Shown here: in pieces, positions 28,600 through 37,611 of the stretch
Layout of the letters: each line of letters begins with the position of its first letter
How positions within the stretch are numbered: the first letter of the stretch is position 1
Assembly (NCBI RefSeq): GCF_000217715.1
Contig: NC_015658.1
Span: forward strand, 248,001-312,000
Direction: 5' to 3'
From: Halopiger xanaduensis SH-6
Lineage (GTDB): Archaea; Halobacteriota; Halobacteria; Halobacteriales; Natrialbaceae
DNA length: 64,000 nucleotides
The notes under the pieces: model-generated
What the model saw: the letters and a program-made list of their open reading frames with translations, nothing else
Databases searched by the model: none
What the model was told of the DNA's origin: nothing
Program-made: the position numbers and the translations under genes

Positions 28600-28691
28600 A
28601 CCGAGCCGAACGCGAGTCGAAGCAAGGAGCCTGATACACACCCGAACTCGTTCGGCACAGGGGCCATCCGGCCAGCCGGGAAGTATCGACT

Positions 28692-29777
28692 ATGCCGATG
28701 GCCACCGAAATCGACCTGCGAGAGCGACCAGCCGACGAGTATCGGACGCGATTGTTCGACGCGTTTACCGAGGCCGAGCGCGGCGACGCCTTCGAAATCG
28801 TCGCCGCGGAGGACGTCGATCCGCACCTGGTTCGGTACCAGTTCGAGTACGAGCGCGTCCTCGAGTGGGAGTACGACGATCCGGACGCGGAGCCGCGGGA
28901 GCTCCGGCTGACGGTAGCCGGCCCGCTCGAGGACGGACGCCCGACGATCGACGTTCGAGACTTGAAACCGCAGCGTCGCCACGGGGTCCTCCTCGAGATC
29001 TTCGATAGCCTCCGTGCCGGCGAGGAGTTCGTGCTCGTAAACGATCACGATCCCAAACCGCTGTACCACGAACTGCGGTCGATGCACGGCGATATCGTCG
29101 AGTGGGAGTACGCGAGCGAAGGCGACGGCGAGTGGCGAGTCGAGATCGAGAAAACGTCCGAATCGGCGGTCGACAACGACGGCGTCGTCTCGCGATACGA
29201 CGTTCGCGAAATTCCGAAGCAGGAGCGACATCCCACGATTCACCACCGGTACGGAATGCTCCCCGACGGCGCGACGATGGAACTCGTGGCGCCGCACGAG
29301 CCGCGGCCGCTCCGCCGGGAGTTCCAGCAGCGGTACGGCGATACCTTCGACTGGGAGATCGTCGAGCAGGAACCGGGCCGCTGTCGCGTCCACATTACGA
29401 AGCGAGGCGATACCGGCGAAGGGGCGAGCGACGCCGGCGACGCCGAAACCGAGGACGGGGCGACAGCGGACGACGCGTCGCTCGAGGTCGTCGACGAACT
29501 CGACGTCCGGGAGTTGCCGCCAGCCCAACGCCACGAGCGGATCTTCGACGCGTACGCCGAGTTGGACGGCGGCACGGGGTTCGTGCTGGTGAACGATCAC
29601 GACCCCAAGCCGCTGTATCACCAGTTCGAGGCGGAGGCCGGACCGGAGTTCCGGTGGGAGTATCGCCGGAAAGAGCCGGGCGAGTTCCGGGTCTTGATCG
29701 GGAAAACGGACGGTGGCGGGACCGGCGCGAACGCAGGCGAGACGCAGGACGAAGCAGCGCCCGACGCACCGTTCTGA
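28692..29777 (+). CDS. protein with four DUF2249 repeats
   Basis: 361 aa; a second ATG is at 28698. DUF2249 units are about 75 residues with pattern DVRxLPPxxRHxxIFxxxxxLxxGxxFxLVNDHDPKPLYHxF. Copies 2 (about 82-155) and 4 (about 262-338) carry the full LVNDHDPKPLYH motif; copy 3 (168-240) has VAPHEPRPL and copy 1 (5-77) is the most worn. A Gly/Ala/Asp linker precedes copy 4. DUF2249 proteins accompany nitrate/nitrite and metal-cofactor genes and are presumed small-molecule or metal binders; the next-door Mo protein fits loosely. Confidence 0.85.
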   Translation: MPMATEIDLRERPADEYRTRLFDAFTEAERGDAFEIVAAEDVDPHLVRYQFEYERVLEWEYDDPDAEPRELRLTVAGPLEDGRPTIDVRDLKPQRRHGVLLEIFDSLRAGEEFVLVNDHDPKPLYHELRSMHGDIVEWEYASEGDGEWRVEIEKTSESAVDNDGVVSRYDVREIPKQERHPTIHHRYGMLPDGATMELVAPHEPRPLRREFQQRYGDTFDWEIVEQEPGRCRVHITKRGDTGEGASDAGDAETEDGATADDASLEVVDELDVRELPPAQRHERIFDAYAELDGGTGFVLVNDHDPKPLYHQFEAEAGPEFRWEYRRKEPGEFRVLIGKTDGGGTGANAGETQDEAAPDAPF

Positions 29778-29868
29778 CGACCGCCGGCGTCGTTACTGGC
29801 CGGTCTCGAGGCGGGACGCTATCGACGACGGACGGCGAGGCCGCGTTCTCGAACCGGATCGGTACCCG

Positions 29869-30000
29869 TCAACTGCCGCCGCGGACGACGTGGCTGTACT
29901 TCAACAGCCCGACGCCGAAGACGGCGTAGATCCCGCCGCCGATCATTCCCCCGAGCGCCATCGAGACGGCTTCGGTGAGACCGAAGCTCCCGTCGCTCAT
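29869..30000 (-). pseudogene. N-terminal remnant of an APC-family permease (43 aa)
   Basis: Read on the minus strand from ATG at 29998-30000, this gives MSDGSFGLTEAV followed by SMALGGMIGGGIYAVFGVG, the first helix and Gly-rich substrate loop of APC amino-acid permeases, then an unrelated tail and a stop at 29869. A full permease is about 450 aa. The permease at 31943-33289 opens with the related VALGVGGIVGGGIYAAIGI. It is either a decayed copy or a short membrane peptide; decay is more likely. Confidence 0.7.
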
Positions 30001-30281
30001 GGCCGATTCTTTCGCCGCCAACTGAATCATCGGTGCGCAGGATACTGCAACGGAACGCCTCGCTGGCCGACGAGTTCCGAGAGCGATTGGAACGGATTAC
30101 GCGCGACACTACAGCTGCCGGCGAACGCGATCGGACGCTCGCAAACTCTCACCAACCCGCATTTCAACGCCCGTTAATCGTCTCCACCCCGCGGACGCCG
30201 GTACGGTCGACAGCAACCCATTCAAAAGCAGGCCTTCGATCCAATATTTCTCCGCGACAACGTTCACTGGATCAGTTCCCG

Positions 30282-31946
30282 ATGCGACGACGAACCCTCG
30301 GACGCGACGACGTATCGACCGGAACGGATCCTCGAGAGCGGATACGGACGAGCGCGGAGAGCGCGTCTGACGGTCGGGATCTGCCGACGCGTCGCGAGGT
30401 GCTAGCCGGCGTCGGCAGCGCGAGCGCCGCTCTGGTAGCCGGCTGTTCGACGACGCTGGGAACGGGCCCCGATCCGACGCTCCGGATCGGCACCCTCCGA
30501 CCGCCGGTCACGCTCGATCCGATCGAGGCCGAATCGATCGGCTCCGAACAGACCGTCGAGCGCGTCTTCGAAGGGCTCTACGCGTACGGCGAGAGGACCG
30601 ATATCGTCCCGGCGATCGCAGACGGCGAGCCGCAGTACGAGAACGACCGCCGGGAGGCCGTGATCGAACTCGACGATCGGGCCCGGTTCCAGAACGGCCG
30701 GGACGTGGTCGCCGAGGACGTGGTTTACTCGTTCGAGGCGCCCCTCGAGGAGGACGCGCCGACGGCGTGGCGCGTAGACCCGATCGGCTCTGTCGAGGCG
30801 GTCGACGAGCGGACCGTTCGGTTGTCGCTCTCCGAGCCGTATCCCGCGCTCGAGCACGCCCTCACACACCCGATCGTGCCGAAGGAGGAGCGGGAGGACG
30901 ACAGGGAGACGTTCGCGACGGACCCGGTCGGTGCCGGTCCGTACGAGGTCGCGTCGTTCAGCGCGGAGAAGAAGGCGACGCTCCGACGGTGGGACGACTA
31001 CTGGGGCGAGCCGGTCCCGGAGATCGGGCGGGTCACGATGGCCTACGTCGAGTTCCCGATGACCCAGTTAACGAGTCTCCGGACGAACCGCAACGACGCC
31101 ATCGAGCCGGTATCGCCGCGGATCGTCGACGACGTCGAAAGCGTGGCGAACGCGACCGTGAAACGACGCGAGGGGTACACGTCGTTTTACTTCGGGTTCA
31201 ACCTGAACGAGGGGCCGACGACCGACCCGCGGGTGCGCGAGGCGATCAGCTACTGCATCGACCTCGAGAAGGCTGTCGGCGAGTTCATCGAGCCGATGGG
31301 GGAGCGCCAGTACGGTCCGCTGCCGCCGCGGGTGGCCGAGGAGTGGGACATGCCGACCGGCGAGTGGGCGGAGTTCGCGAACGAGAAGAACGCCGAACGC
31401 GCCCAGCAGCTGTTCCGCGAGGCCGACGAGGCGAGCGGCCAACTCCGCATCCTGACCACGATGGATCCGAAACACAAGGAGCTCGGCGAGGCGCTGGCGG
31501 GCGGCCTTCGGGACGCCGGTCACGGCGCCCTCGTCGTCTCGAAGCCCGAGTCGTCGTTCCTCGAGCGGTACGTCTCCGGCTCCGAACGGGACTACTCGAT
31601 GTTCGTCGGCGAGGTGTCGGGAACCCCCGATCCCGATTCGTTCCTCTACCCGACGTTCCACGAGAACGCCGAAGGGACGACGAACGGGACGTTCTACCGC
31701 GAGGATGCGGTGATGGAACGGCTCACGAATGCCAGGGAGACGCGGGACCGCGAGCGCCGACGGCGGCTCTACGAGGAAGCGATCGCTCGGTTGCTCGAGG
31801 ACCGCGTCTGTTTACCGATCTGCTCGTACGAGAACAGCTTCGCCGTGGACGGGAACGTCTCGAACTTTCGCGTGCATCCGATATCGCAGGTCAATCCGCG
31901 GCTCGCGTGGGAGAACGGGGTCGTCACCGTAGGTGATGGATCGTGA
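30282..31946 (+). CDS. family-5 substrate-binding lipoprotein (OppA/DppA type)
   Basis: 554 aa from the ATG at 30282. A 35-residue acidic lead precedes the Tat motif TRREVL (36-41) and the lipobox with C55, so the lipoprotein is exported folded. SBP-family-5 landmarks follow: DPIEAESIGSEQTVERVFEGLY, ANATVKRREGYTSFYFGFNL and DPRVREAISYCIDLEKAV. It should bind a peptide, metal complex or sugar oligomer. The next gene starts inside its stop (GTGA) but encodes an APC permease, not an ABC permease. An earlier frame start at 30033 lacks sense. Confidence 0.9.
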   Translation: MRRRTLGRDDVSTGTDPRERIRTSAESASDGRDLPTRREVLAGVGSASAALVAGCSTTLGTGPDPTLRIGTLRPPVTLDPIEAESIGSEQTVERVFEGLYAYGERTDIVPAIADGEPQYENDRREAVIELDDRARFQNGRDVVAEDVVYSFEAPLEEDAPTAWRVDPIGSVEAVDERTVRLSLSEPYPALEHALTHPIVPKEEREDDRETFATDPVGAGPYEVASFSAEKKATLRRWDDYWGEPVPEIGRVTMAYVEFPMTQLTSLRTNRNDAIEPVSPRIVDDVESVANATVKRREGYTSFYFGFNLNEGPTTDPRVREAISYCIDLEKAVGEFIEPMGERQYGPLPPRVAEEWDMPTGEWAEFANEKNAERAQQLFREADEASGQLRILTTMDPKHKELGEALAGGLRDAGHGALVVSKPESSFLERYVSGSERDYSMFVGEVSGTPDPDSFLYPTFHENAEGTTNGTFYREDAVMERLTNARETRDRERRRRLYEEAIARLLEDRVCLPICSYENSFAVDGNVSNFRVHPISQVNPRLAWENGVVTVGDGS

Positions 31947-33289
31947 GCGACGACGGCAATGGAAACGGCGGTGACGGGAACGGAGACGACGGATTCGGCG
32001 TCGGAACGGCCGTCGCGCTGGGCGTCGGCGGCATCGTCGGGGGCGGCATCTACGCGGCGATCGGCATCGTCGTGGCCGCGGCCGGCATCCTGACGTGGTT
32101 CGCCTACGCGCTGGCGACGGTGGTGGTTATCTGTTGTGCGTACTCGTACGTCAAGCTCAACGACGCGACCGACAGCGACGGCGGGTCCGTCACGTACATC
32201 GAAGAACTAACCGGTAGGTCGACGGTCGCCGGCGTCGTCGGCTGGACGCTCGTCGTCGGATACATCGGGACGATGGCGATGTACGCCTACGCGTTCGGCA
32301 TGTACGGGCAGATGATGATCGGCGTCGAGTACGTCTGGGGACTGCCGATCAGACAGTTCCTCTCGGTCGGCGTCCTCGCGATCTTCATCGGATTGAACCT
32401 GCTCGGCGCGGGCTCGTCGGCGGCGGTCGAGCGCTACCTCGTGTTCGTGCAGGCGGGTATCATCGCCGGCTTCGGACTCATCGGCCTCTGGTTCGGCGCC
32501 GCAAACTATCAACTGCAGCTGGGCCTCTCGGAGCTCGGCTTCAATCCGATCCTCGCGGCGTCCGTCGGCTTCGTCTCCTTCGAAGGGTGGCAGCTGCTGT
32601 TCTACGACCAGGAACAGTTCGACGATCCGGACGATACCCTCGCGAAGGGGGTCTACATCTCGATTCCGATCGCGGCTGCGATCTACATTCTCGTCGGATT
32701 CGTGATCACCACGCTGTTACCCGAAGAGGTCGTCGCCGCCCAGCCCGAGCCGGCGCTGCTCTACGGAGCCCTGCTCATCTCCAAGTGGCTCGCGCTCGCG
32801 GTCGGGCTCGCCGGCCTGATTTCCACGGCGAGCGCGATCAACTCGACGCTGTTCAGCGAAGCCATCTTCGCGAAGAACCTCATCAGCGACGACATCCTCC
32901 CCCACGAGATGGGCGATCCCGACGCCGACGCAGCCCCGAGTCGGACCGTGATCGTCATCGGGGTGCTGACGGCCGCGTTCACCATTCTCGGGAGCCTCGA
33001 GGCCGTCGTCGAGTTCGCCTCGCTGGCGTTCATCGTCGTCTTCGGCGCGATGAGCGCGCTCGCGCTGACGGTCCGCGACGAGGTCGACCTCAACCCGATC
33101 CCGCCGCTGCTCGGCGCGGTCGGCTCGGCCGCGTTCTTCGTCATGCTGACGTGGTACCTCTACTCGCAGCTCCCGGCGGTCTTCTGGCTGGTCGTCGTCA
33201 TCGCGGCGATCGTCTTCTCGATCGAGGGGCTGTACTTCAAGCGCCAGACCCTCTCCGAAGGCATCACTGCCGTAGAAAAGCGACTTTGA
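31943..33289 (+). CDS. APC superfamily amino-acid permease
   Basis: 448 aa, 11-12 helices. A soluble Gly/Asn/Asp-rich lead (about 1-18) precedes helix 1, which holds the APC Gly motif GVGGIVGGGIYAAIGI. SVGFVSFEGWQLLFYDQEQFDDPDDTLAKGVYIS is the loop before helix 7, shared with archaeal amino-acid/polyamine antiporter relatives. The GTG start overlaps the stop of the binding-lipoprotein gene, so translation is coupled. Substrate unknown; probably an amino acid or amine. Confidence 0.88.
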   Translation: MSDDGNGNGGDGNGDDGFGVGTAVALGVGGIVGGGIYAAIGIVVAAAGILTWFAYALATVVVICCAYSYVKLNDATDSDGGSVTYIEELTGRSTVAGVVGWTLVVGYIGTMAMYAYAFGMYGQMMIGVEYVWGLPIRQFLSVGVLAIFIGLNLLGAGSSAAVERYLVFVQAGIIAGFGLIGLWFGAANYQLQLGLSELGFNPILAASVGFVSFEGWQLLFYDQEQFDDPDDTLAKGVYISIPIAAAIYILVGFVITTLLPEEVVAAQPEPALLYGALLISKWLALAVGLAGLISTASAINSTLFSEAIFAKNLISDDILPHEMGDPDADAAPSRTVIVIGVLTAAFTILGSLEAVVEFASLAFIVVFGAMSALALTVRDEVDLNPIPPLLGAVGSAAFFVMLTWYLYSQLPAVFWLVVVIAAIVFSIEGLYFKRQTLSEGITAVEKRL

Positions 33290-33440
33290 GCGCTTCCTCT
33301 CCATTCGAAGTCCTTCGGGAGATACGGAAATCCGCTCTCGAGGGGCGGCACTGCTGCTCGATCGTCTTGGCAGCCGACACTCGAGACAGATCGGGATCGA
33401 AAGCTACCGACTGCCGTCTCGACGAAACGGTAACCGGTGG

Positions 33441-34505
33441 TCAATCATCCTTCTTCGACGGCCACTTCCGGCCGCTCGCCTCGATCACGGCGCGCAGCTG
33501 CCGGCGCCGCTCCTCGAGGTCATCAAGCGCGTCGGCGAACTCCTCGTCCGAGACCGTCGGAACGCCCGCCTCGCGGAGGCGGTCGAGATCCGGCGCTGGG
33601 GGCGCCCGATCGGCGGGCTCGATCGTATCCGTGTACGCCTCGAGGTAGCTCTTGGCGTTCGAGCGCGCACTGCCGATGAGCGCGCTGTTCGGACGGTGCT
33701 CCTCGGGGATCCCGAACCGGAGGAGCGTCAGCGCCTCGTCGAAGACGACGACCGCTCTGGCCGAGGAGTCCAGCAGGTCCTCGCTCCGGTAGTAGTGGAG
33801 GATCGGGTGGATCTTGTGCTGGGCCCCGAGGTCGCTCAGCTCGGCCGAGAGCGAATCGAGCAGGTGGTGGAACTGGTCGAAGTCCTCGCCGTTCCAGCCG
33901 GTCGTGACGAACGTCTCGCCTCGCTTGCCGACGCCCAGGACGCTGTTCGCGTACGATCGACGGCCGATGACCCCCTCGAGAACCGAGATCACGTACGAGA
34001 CGCCGAGCGTGACGAATAACATCCCGCTGGCCGTCGTCAAGGACGCGGCGATTTGCCACGCGCTGGATCCGGGATAGAAGTCGCCGTTTCCCATCGTGAA
34101 CATCGTTTGAGCGACGAAGTAGAACCGTCCGATCCACGTGACCGGTCCCGTCGGACGGGAGTGAACGAGGGCGTTCTCGCCGCCGGCGAAGACGAGCGTC
34201 CAGCCGAGCCAGATGAGCCCGACCCACGTAAGAAGGTTCAGCGCGAGAATGAGCGGCCCGCCCAGCGAGAGCACTGATCCGCGATCGCCGCCGACCGTTC
34301 GAAGGCGGTGCCACGCACTGGTCATCAACCGTGACGAGAGCGGCCCCGCTCCCTTGTCGTCCCATAACGTCGTCCAGAACAGATCGACGATCGCGACGAG
34401 GAGACAGGCGACTCCGATCGCGAGAGACAGGAGCCGCACCGGCTCGATCGACTGAACCGTCCCGACGGCACTTGAAACGGGTACAAACGGACTGAATCCG
34501 GCCAT
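33441..34505 (-). CDS. two-pore-helix ion-channel-like protein (K+ channel fold)
   Basis: 354 aa from the ATG at 34505. Four hydrophobic segments lie in about 15-195. The pore segment ends TMGNGD (137-142) where K+ channels have TVGYGD, so the filter tyrosine is Asn. It is followed by a helix (ASGMLFVTLGVSYVISVLEG) and a 160-residue cytoplasmic helical domain. The fold is that of Ion_trans_2 proteins; selectivity may differ from K+. It is transcribed away from the FNT gene. Confidence 0.82.
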   Translation of the reverse strand: MAGFSPFVPVSSAVGTVQSIEPVRLLSLAIGVACLLVAIVDLFWTTLWDDKGAGPLSSRLMTSAWHRLRTVGGDRGSVLSLGGPLILALNLLTWVGLIWLGWTLVFAGGENALVHSRPTGPVTWIGRFYFVAQTMFTMGNGDFYPGSSAWQIAASLTTASGMLFVTLGVSYVISVLEGVIGRRSYANSVLGVGKRGETFVTTGWNGEDFDQFHHLLDSLSAELSDLGAQHKIHPILHYYRSEDLLDSSARAVVVFDEALTLLRFGIPEEHRPNSALIGSARSNAKSYLEAYTDTIEPADRAPPAPDLDRLREAGVPTVSDEEFADALDDLEERRRQLRAVIEASGRKWPSKKDD

Positions 34506-34697
34506 TCCGGTACACGTACGAGGGAATCCCGGAAAACGTTGGTGCGGACACACCGATATCGAAACTCGACGGCGGTCGCGACGCTTCGAGGAGAGCGGTT
34601 TCGACCGCCACGACGGTCGACGAACACGAGATGTGAACTATCTCCGGAAGCGCAGGCACGTCCTATTTCGCCCGTGGGATGGAACGGTTCTCAGTGC

Positions 34698-35486
34698 ATG
34701 TCCGTCGCGCCCGATCCGCCCGAGATCTTCGATCGAGCGGCCGAGGAAGGGGAACGGCGCCTGGATCAGTCGTGGCTCGAGTTGGTCTCGACCAGCTTTA
34801 TCGCCGGATTCACGATCGTCTTCGGCCTCGCGGCGCTCGGCATCTCTCACGCGGTCCTCGAACCGCGGATCGGCGACGCCGCGAAGCTTCCGGGATCGCT
34901 CGCGTTCGGTCTCGGTCTCGTCATGCTGGTCGTCGGCCGGTCCGAACTGTTCAACGAGAACTTCTTCGACCCCGTCGCGACGGCGATCGAGCGAGACGAC
35001 TCGTGGCTCGTCTGGCCGCTGCTCCGCCTGTGGACGGTGACGTTCGCGTTCAACCTCGTCGGCGGTGCCCTCTTCGTATTCGTGCTCTCCGTCGAGGGTG
35101 CGCTTCCCACCGGGACGGGCGAGGCGCTGGTGACGGTCGCCGAGGAGATCGTTCACCGGGGATCGAGAGGTATGTTTGCGGACGCCATCGCCGGGGGTGC
35201 GCTCGTGGCGTTGCTCTCCCACCTCCTCGAGTCGGTCGACGGCGTCGGCGGCCGAATCGCCATGGCGTACGTCGTCGGCATTCTGCTGGCGCTCGGGCCC
35301 TTCGATCACGTGATCGTTACCGTTCTCCACGTCTTCTTCGGGATCCAATTCGGTGCCGACATTGCCGTCGGTGCGCTGGGGCGGGTGACCGCCGTCGTGA
35401 CGGCCGGAAATGTCGTGGGCGGGCTCGGCCTAGTCACGGTAAGTCACATCGCCCAGGTGGTGGGAGCCCGGGACGAACGCGACTGA
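34698..35486 (+). CDS. formate/nitrite transporter (FNT) family channel
   Basis: 262 aa from the ATG at 34698; earlier frame starts at 34539 add non-membrane sequence. It has six helices in two repeats, with GRSELFNENFFDPV matching the family's first broken helix, and SHLLESVDGVGGRIAMAYVVGILLALGPFDHVIVTVLHVF the second. FNT pores carry small monovalent acids (formate, nitrite, lactate, HS-). It stands alone; the following Usp gene starts 186 bases later. Confidence 0.85.
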   Translation: MSVAPDPPEIFDRAAEEGERRLDQSWLELVSTSFIAGFTIVFGLAALGISHAVLEPRIGDAAKLPGSLAFGLGLVMLVVGRSELFNENFFDPVATAIERDDSWLVWPLLRLWTVTFAFNLVGGALFVFVLSVEGALPTGTGEALVTVAEEIVHRGSRGMFADAIAGGALVALLSHLLESVDGVGGRIAMAYVVGILLALGPFDHVIVTVLHVFFGIQFGADIAVGALGRVTAVVTAGNVVGGLGLVTVSHIAQVVGARDERD

Positions 35487-35672
35487 ACGCCGACGACGGT
35501 TCTGGAGCATAGTTCGCGTGTCCAGCACGCGTCACTGCGCCGGTGCCCGAAACGGGACCACCACCGTTCGCCCGATGGGGGCAACTCGAACCCGTCGACG
35601 AGCGGGGTCGTCGAGCGGCGGCCAGTTCGTCCCGGCCGTGGCTTGTTGGCGCCGACGGGTGTAGCCGCGAGC

Positions 35673-36107
35673 GTGTACACCGACATTCTGGTGCCGACCG
35701 ACGGAAGCGAGTCGAGTGCCGCCGCGGTGGAACACGGAATCGAGATCGCCTCGCCACACGCGGCGACGGTCCACTTCCTCCACGCGGTCGACGTCGGGAC
35801 GGAGATGTCCGCGTCCGGCCTCGGAAACATCGCGCCGGACCTCACGGAGACGCTCGAGTCGGAAGCCGAAGACGCGCTCGACGACGCGGTCGCTCGAGCC
35901 GAGGAGAGCGACGTCGCGTACGAGCGAACCGTTCTCGAGGGCGTGCCGCACGAAGTGATCGCCGAGTACAGCACCGAGAACGAGATCGATCTCATCGTCA
36001 TGGGCGCGAGCGGTCGGTCCGGACTCGCGGACCACCTGCTCGGCAGTTCGACCGATCGCGTCGTCCGATCCGTCGAGACGTCCGTACTCATCGCGCGCCC
36101 CTCGTAA
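35673..36107 (+). CDS. universal stress protein, single UspA domain
   Basis: 144 aa from GTG at 35673, the point where the usual opening YTDILVPTDGS begins; the TTG at 35643 is less likely. The ATP-binding signature G-x2-G-x9-G-S is intact in GASGRSGLADHLLGSS. It is the first of five Usp genes within about 8.3 kb. Usp proteins bind ATP and support survival under stress; the target is unknown. Confidence 0.9.
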   Translation: MYTDILVPTDGSESSAAAVEHGIEIASPHAATVHFLHAVDVGTEMSASGLGNIAPDLTETLESEAEDALDDAVARAEESDVAYERTVLEGVPHEVIAEYSTENEIDLIVMGASGRSGLADHLLGSSTDRVVRSVETSVLIARPS

Positions 36108-36291
36108 GTGGCCCGTTCCCGTAGCGGGCGGCGGTTGCCACCGCCGTTCTCAAACGGAAGCGAACTCGGATCGACGGCTATCCGCGCCGACCGGATCGGC
36201 CGCAACGAGTCCCGCACGGAGCCCGCGAAATCGAACCCGTTTTTCGCCGTCGTCCCTGCGGAGACCCGTGCGAACGACGGCGTCGGACCCG

Positions 36292-36525
36292 TTACGTTCG
36301 ATCGCGATCCCGCTCGATCGATTCGTGGTGCTCGAGTAACTGCTGAATCCCCGCTCTGAGTGCTTCGCTTCGGGAGTGGTAGACGTCGTCTTCGACCAGT
36401 GACTCGAGGGCCGCGAGTTGATCGTCGGTCGCTCGAAAGGTAATGCGATTCAGCGTGCGATCGTTCTCGAGCCGAGAACGGCTGGCATCGGTCGACGCGG
36501 CGTTGGAAGCCGAACGACGCGTCAT
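36292..36525 (-). CDS. ribbon-helix-helix (CopG-type) regulator
   Basis: 77 aa from the ATG at 36525. The strand NRITFRAT is followed by helix TDDQLAALESLVEDD, turn YHSRSE and helix ALRAGIQQLLEHHES: a complete RHH fold that dimerises to bind DNA. Residues 1-27 are a polar lead. It lies between two convergent stress genes with no partner, so it may act on its own promoter or as an orphan antitoxin. Confidence 0.85.
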   Translation of the reverse strand: MTRRSASNAASTDASRSRLENDRTLNRITFRATDDQLAALESLVEDDVYHSRSEALRAGIQQLLEHHESIERDRDRT

Positions 36526-36816
36526 CGATATCCACCTCGGTCGGGTGCGGATCGGAACGATGGTCTGATTGGGTTTCGTCCGGTGACCATACCGCAGGAA
36601 CGGTGTCGCCGTCAAAAAGGGCTCGCGTAGCGGAGTGAAAGTGAATTTGGAGCCCGTCCGGAGATCGGAACGGCTGCCTGGCAGGGTCGATTCGATCAGC
36701 GGTCGATCGGACGGAGTTCGATCCTCGAGTGGGGGAGAATTCGGCGGACGGCGTGACGGACAGCGTTATCCTCGTCGGGGCCGTGTACGTGATGCGGGCA
36801 ACCGCAGGAAACCACC

Positions 36817-37380
36817 ATGCCCGAAGATACGCAGTCATCACCCGAGCACAGCGCAGCCGCGCCCGATCGATTCGACCGACTCGAGGGCGCCGATTACGAC
36901 CGCGTCAACGAGTTTCTCCGCGACCGTGTCGCCTTCACGGCCCGCGAGTGGGCGATCGCACGCCTCTGTTCCGACTTTCGGACCGGAACCGGCGTCGAGA
37001 TGACGAAGATCGGGGACAATCTGCCCGAGCTCGTTCCCTTCATGGACGAACCGTACACCCGACAGGCCGTCTACCAGTCGCGACGCTCGTTCGAGGACAA
37101 GGTTCGCACCGCCGGCGCGACGTTTCTCTACGGCGCCTACGCCGACTTCTTCACGGCCGACGAACTCGACGATATCGTGTACGAGGCGACCGAGGTAGCG
37201 AGGTTCTTGATCGAAGTCGAAAGAGCGTCGCTTTCGGCTACTGCCGAGCGAGACGCGGAGGAACGGATCCGCGAAGCGATGGAGGCCGTCCATCGGGCGA
37301 GTCGCGACCTCCGCTACGACCACTGTCCGAACTGCGGGGCGAAACTCGACGCGGAGGCTATCGACTCCGACGGGGCATAA
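36817..37380 (+). CDS. DUF5806-type haloarchaeal protein with zinc ribbon
   Basis: 187 aa. A conserved haloarchaeal helical protein (YDRVNEFLRDRVAFTAREWAIARLCSDFRT, then DNLPELVPFMDEPYTRQAVYQSRRSFEDKV). It ends with a short metal-binding knuckle CPNCGAKL (C..C); only one CxxC is present, so a dimer or partner would complete a zinc site. Function is unknown; the tip suggests nucleic-acid or protein contact. I recall the family as DUF5806. Confidence 0.8.
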   Translation: MPEDTQSSPEHSAAAPDRFDRLEGADYDRVNEFLRDRVAFTAREWAIARLCSDFRTGTGVEMTKIGDNLPELVPFMDEPYTRQAVYQSRRSFEDKVRTAGATFLYGAYADFFTADELDDIVYEATEVARFLIEVERASLSATAERDAEERIREAMEAVHRASRDLRYDHCPNCGAKLDAEAIDSDGA

Positions 37381-37611
37381 TCGACGGATCGTACGGTCGC
37401 GGTTACTCGAGTAGCCCTGAGGATGTGGCGTCGGTCAGCGCGCGGTCCAGACGCGTTGGTACCGCACTTCTCCATCCAGCTAATTGATTCTGATATCGAG
37501 CCGATCACACCGGTCACGAACTTTTGACAGGCGACGCGAAGACTGACTCACGAGTACGCCGATCGCTCGAGTCGGGAGTAACGATATATGACTCCTGACC
37601 GAACAGCCTGT

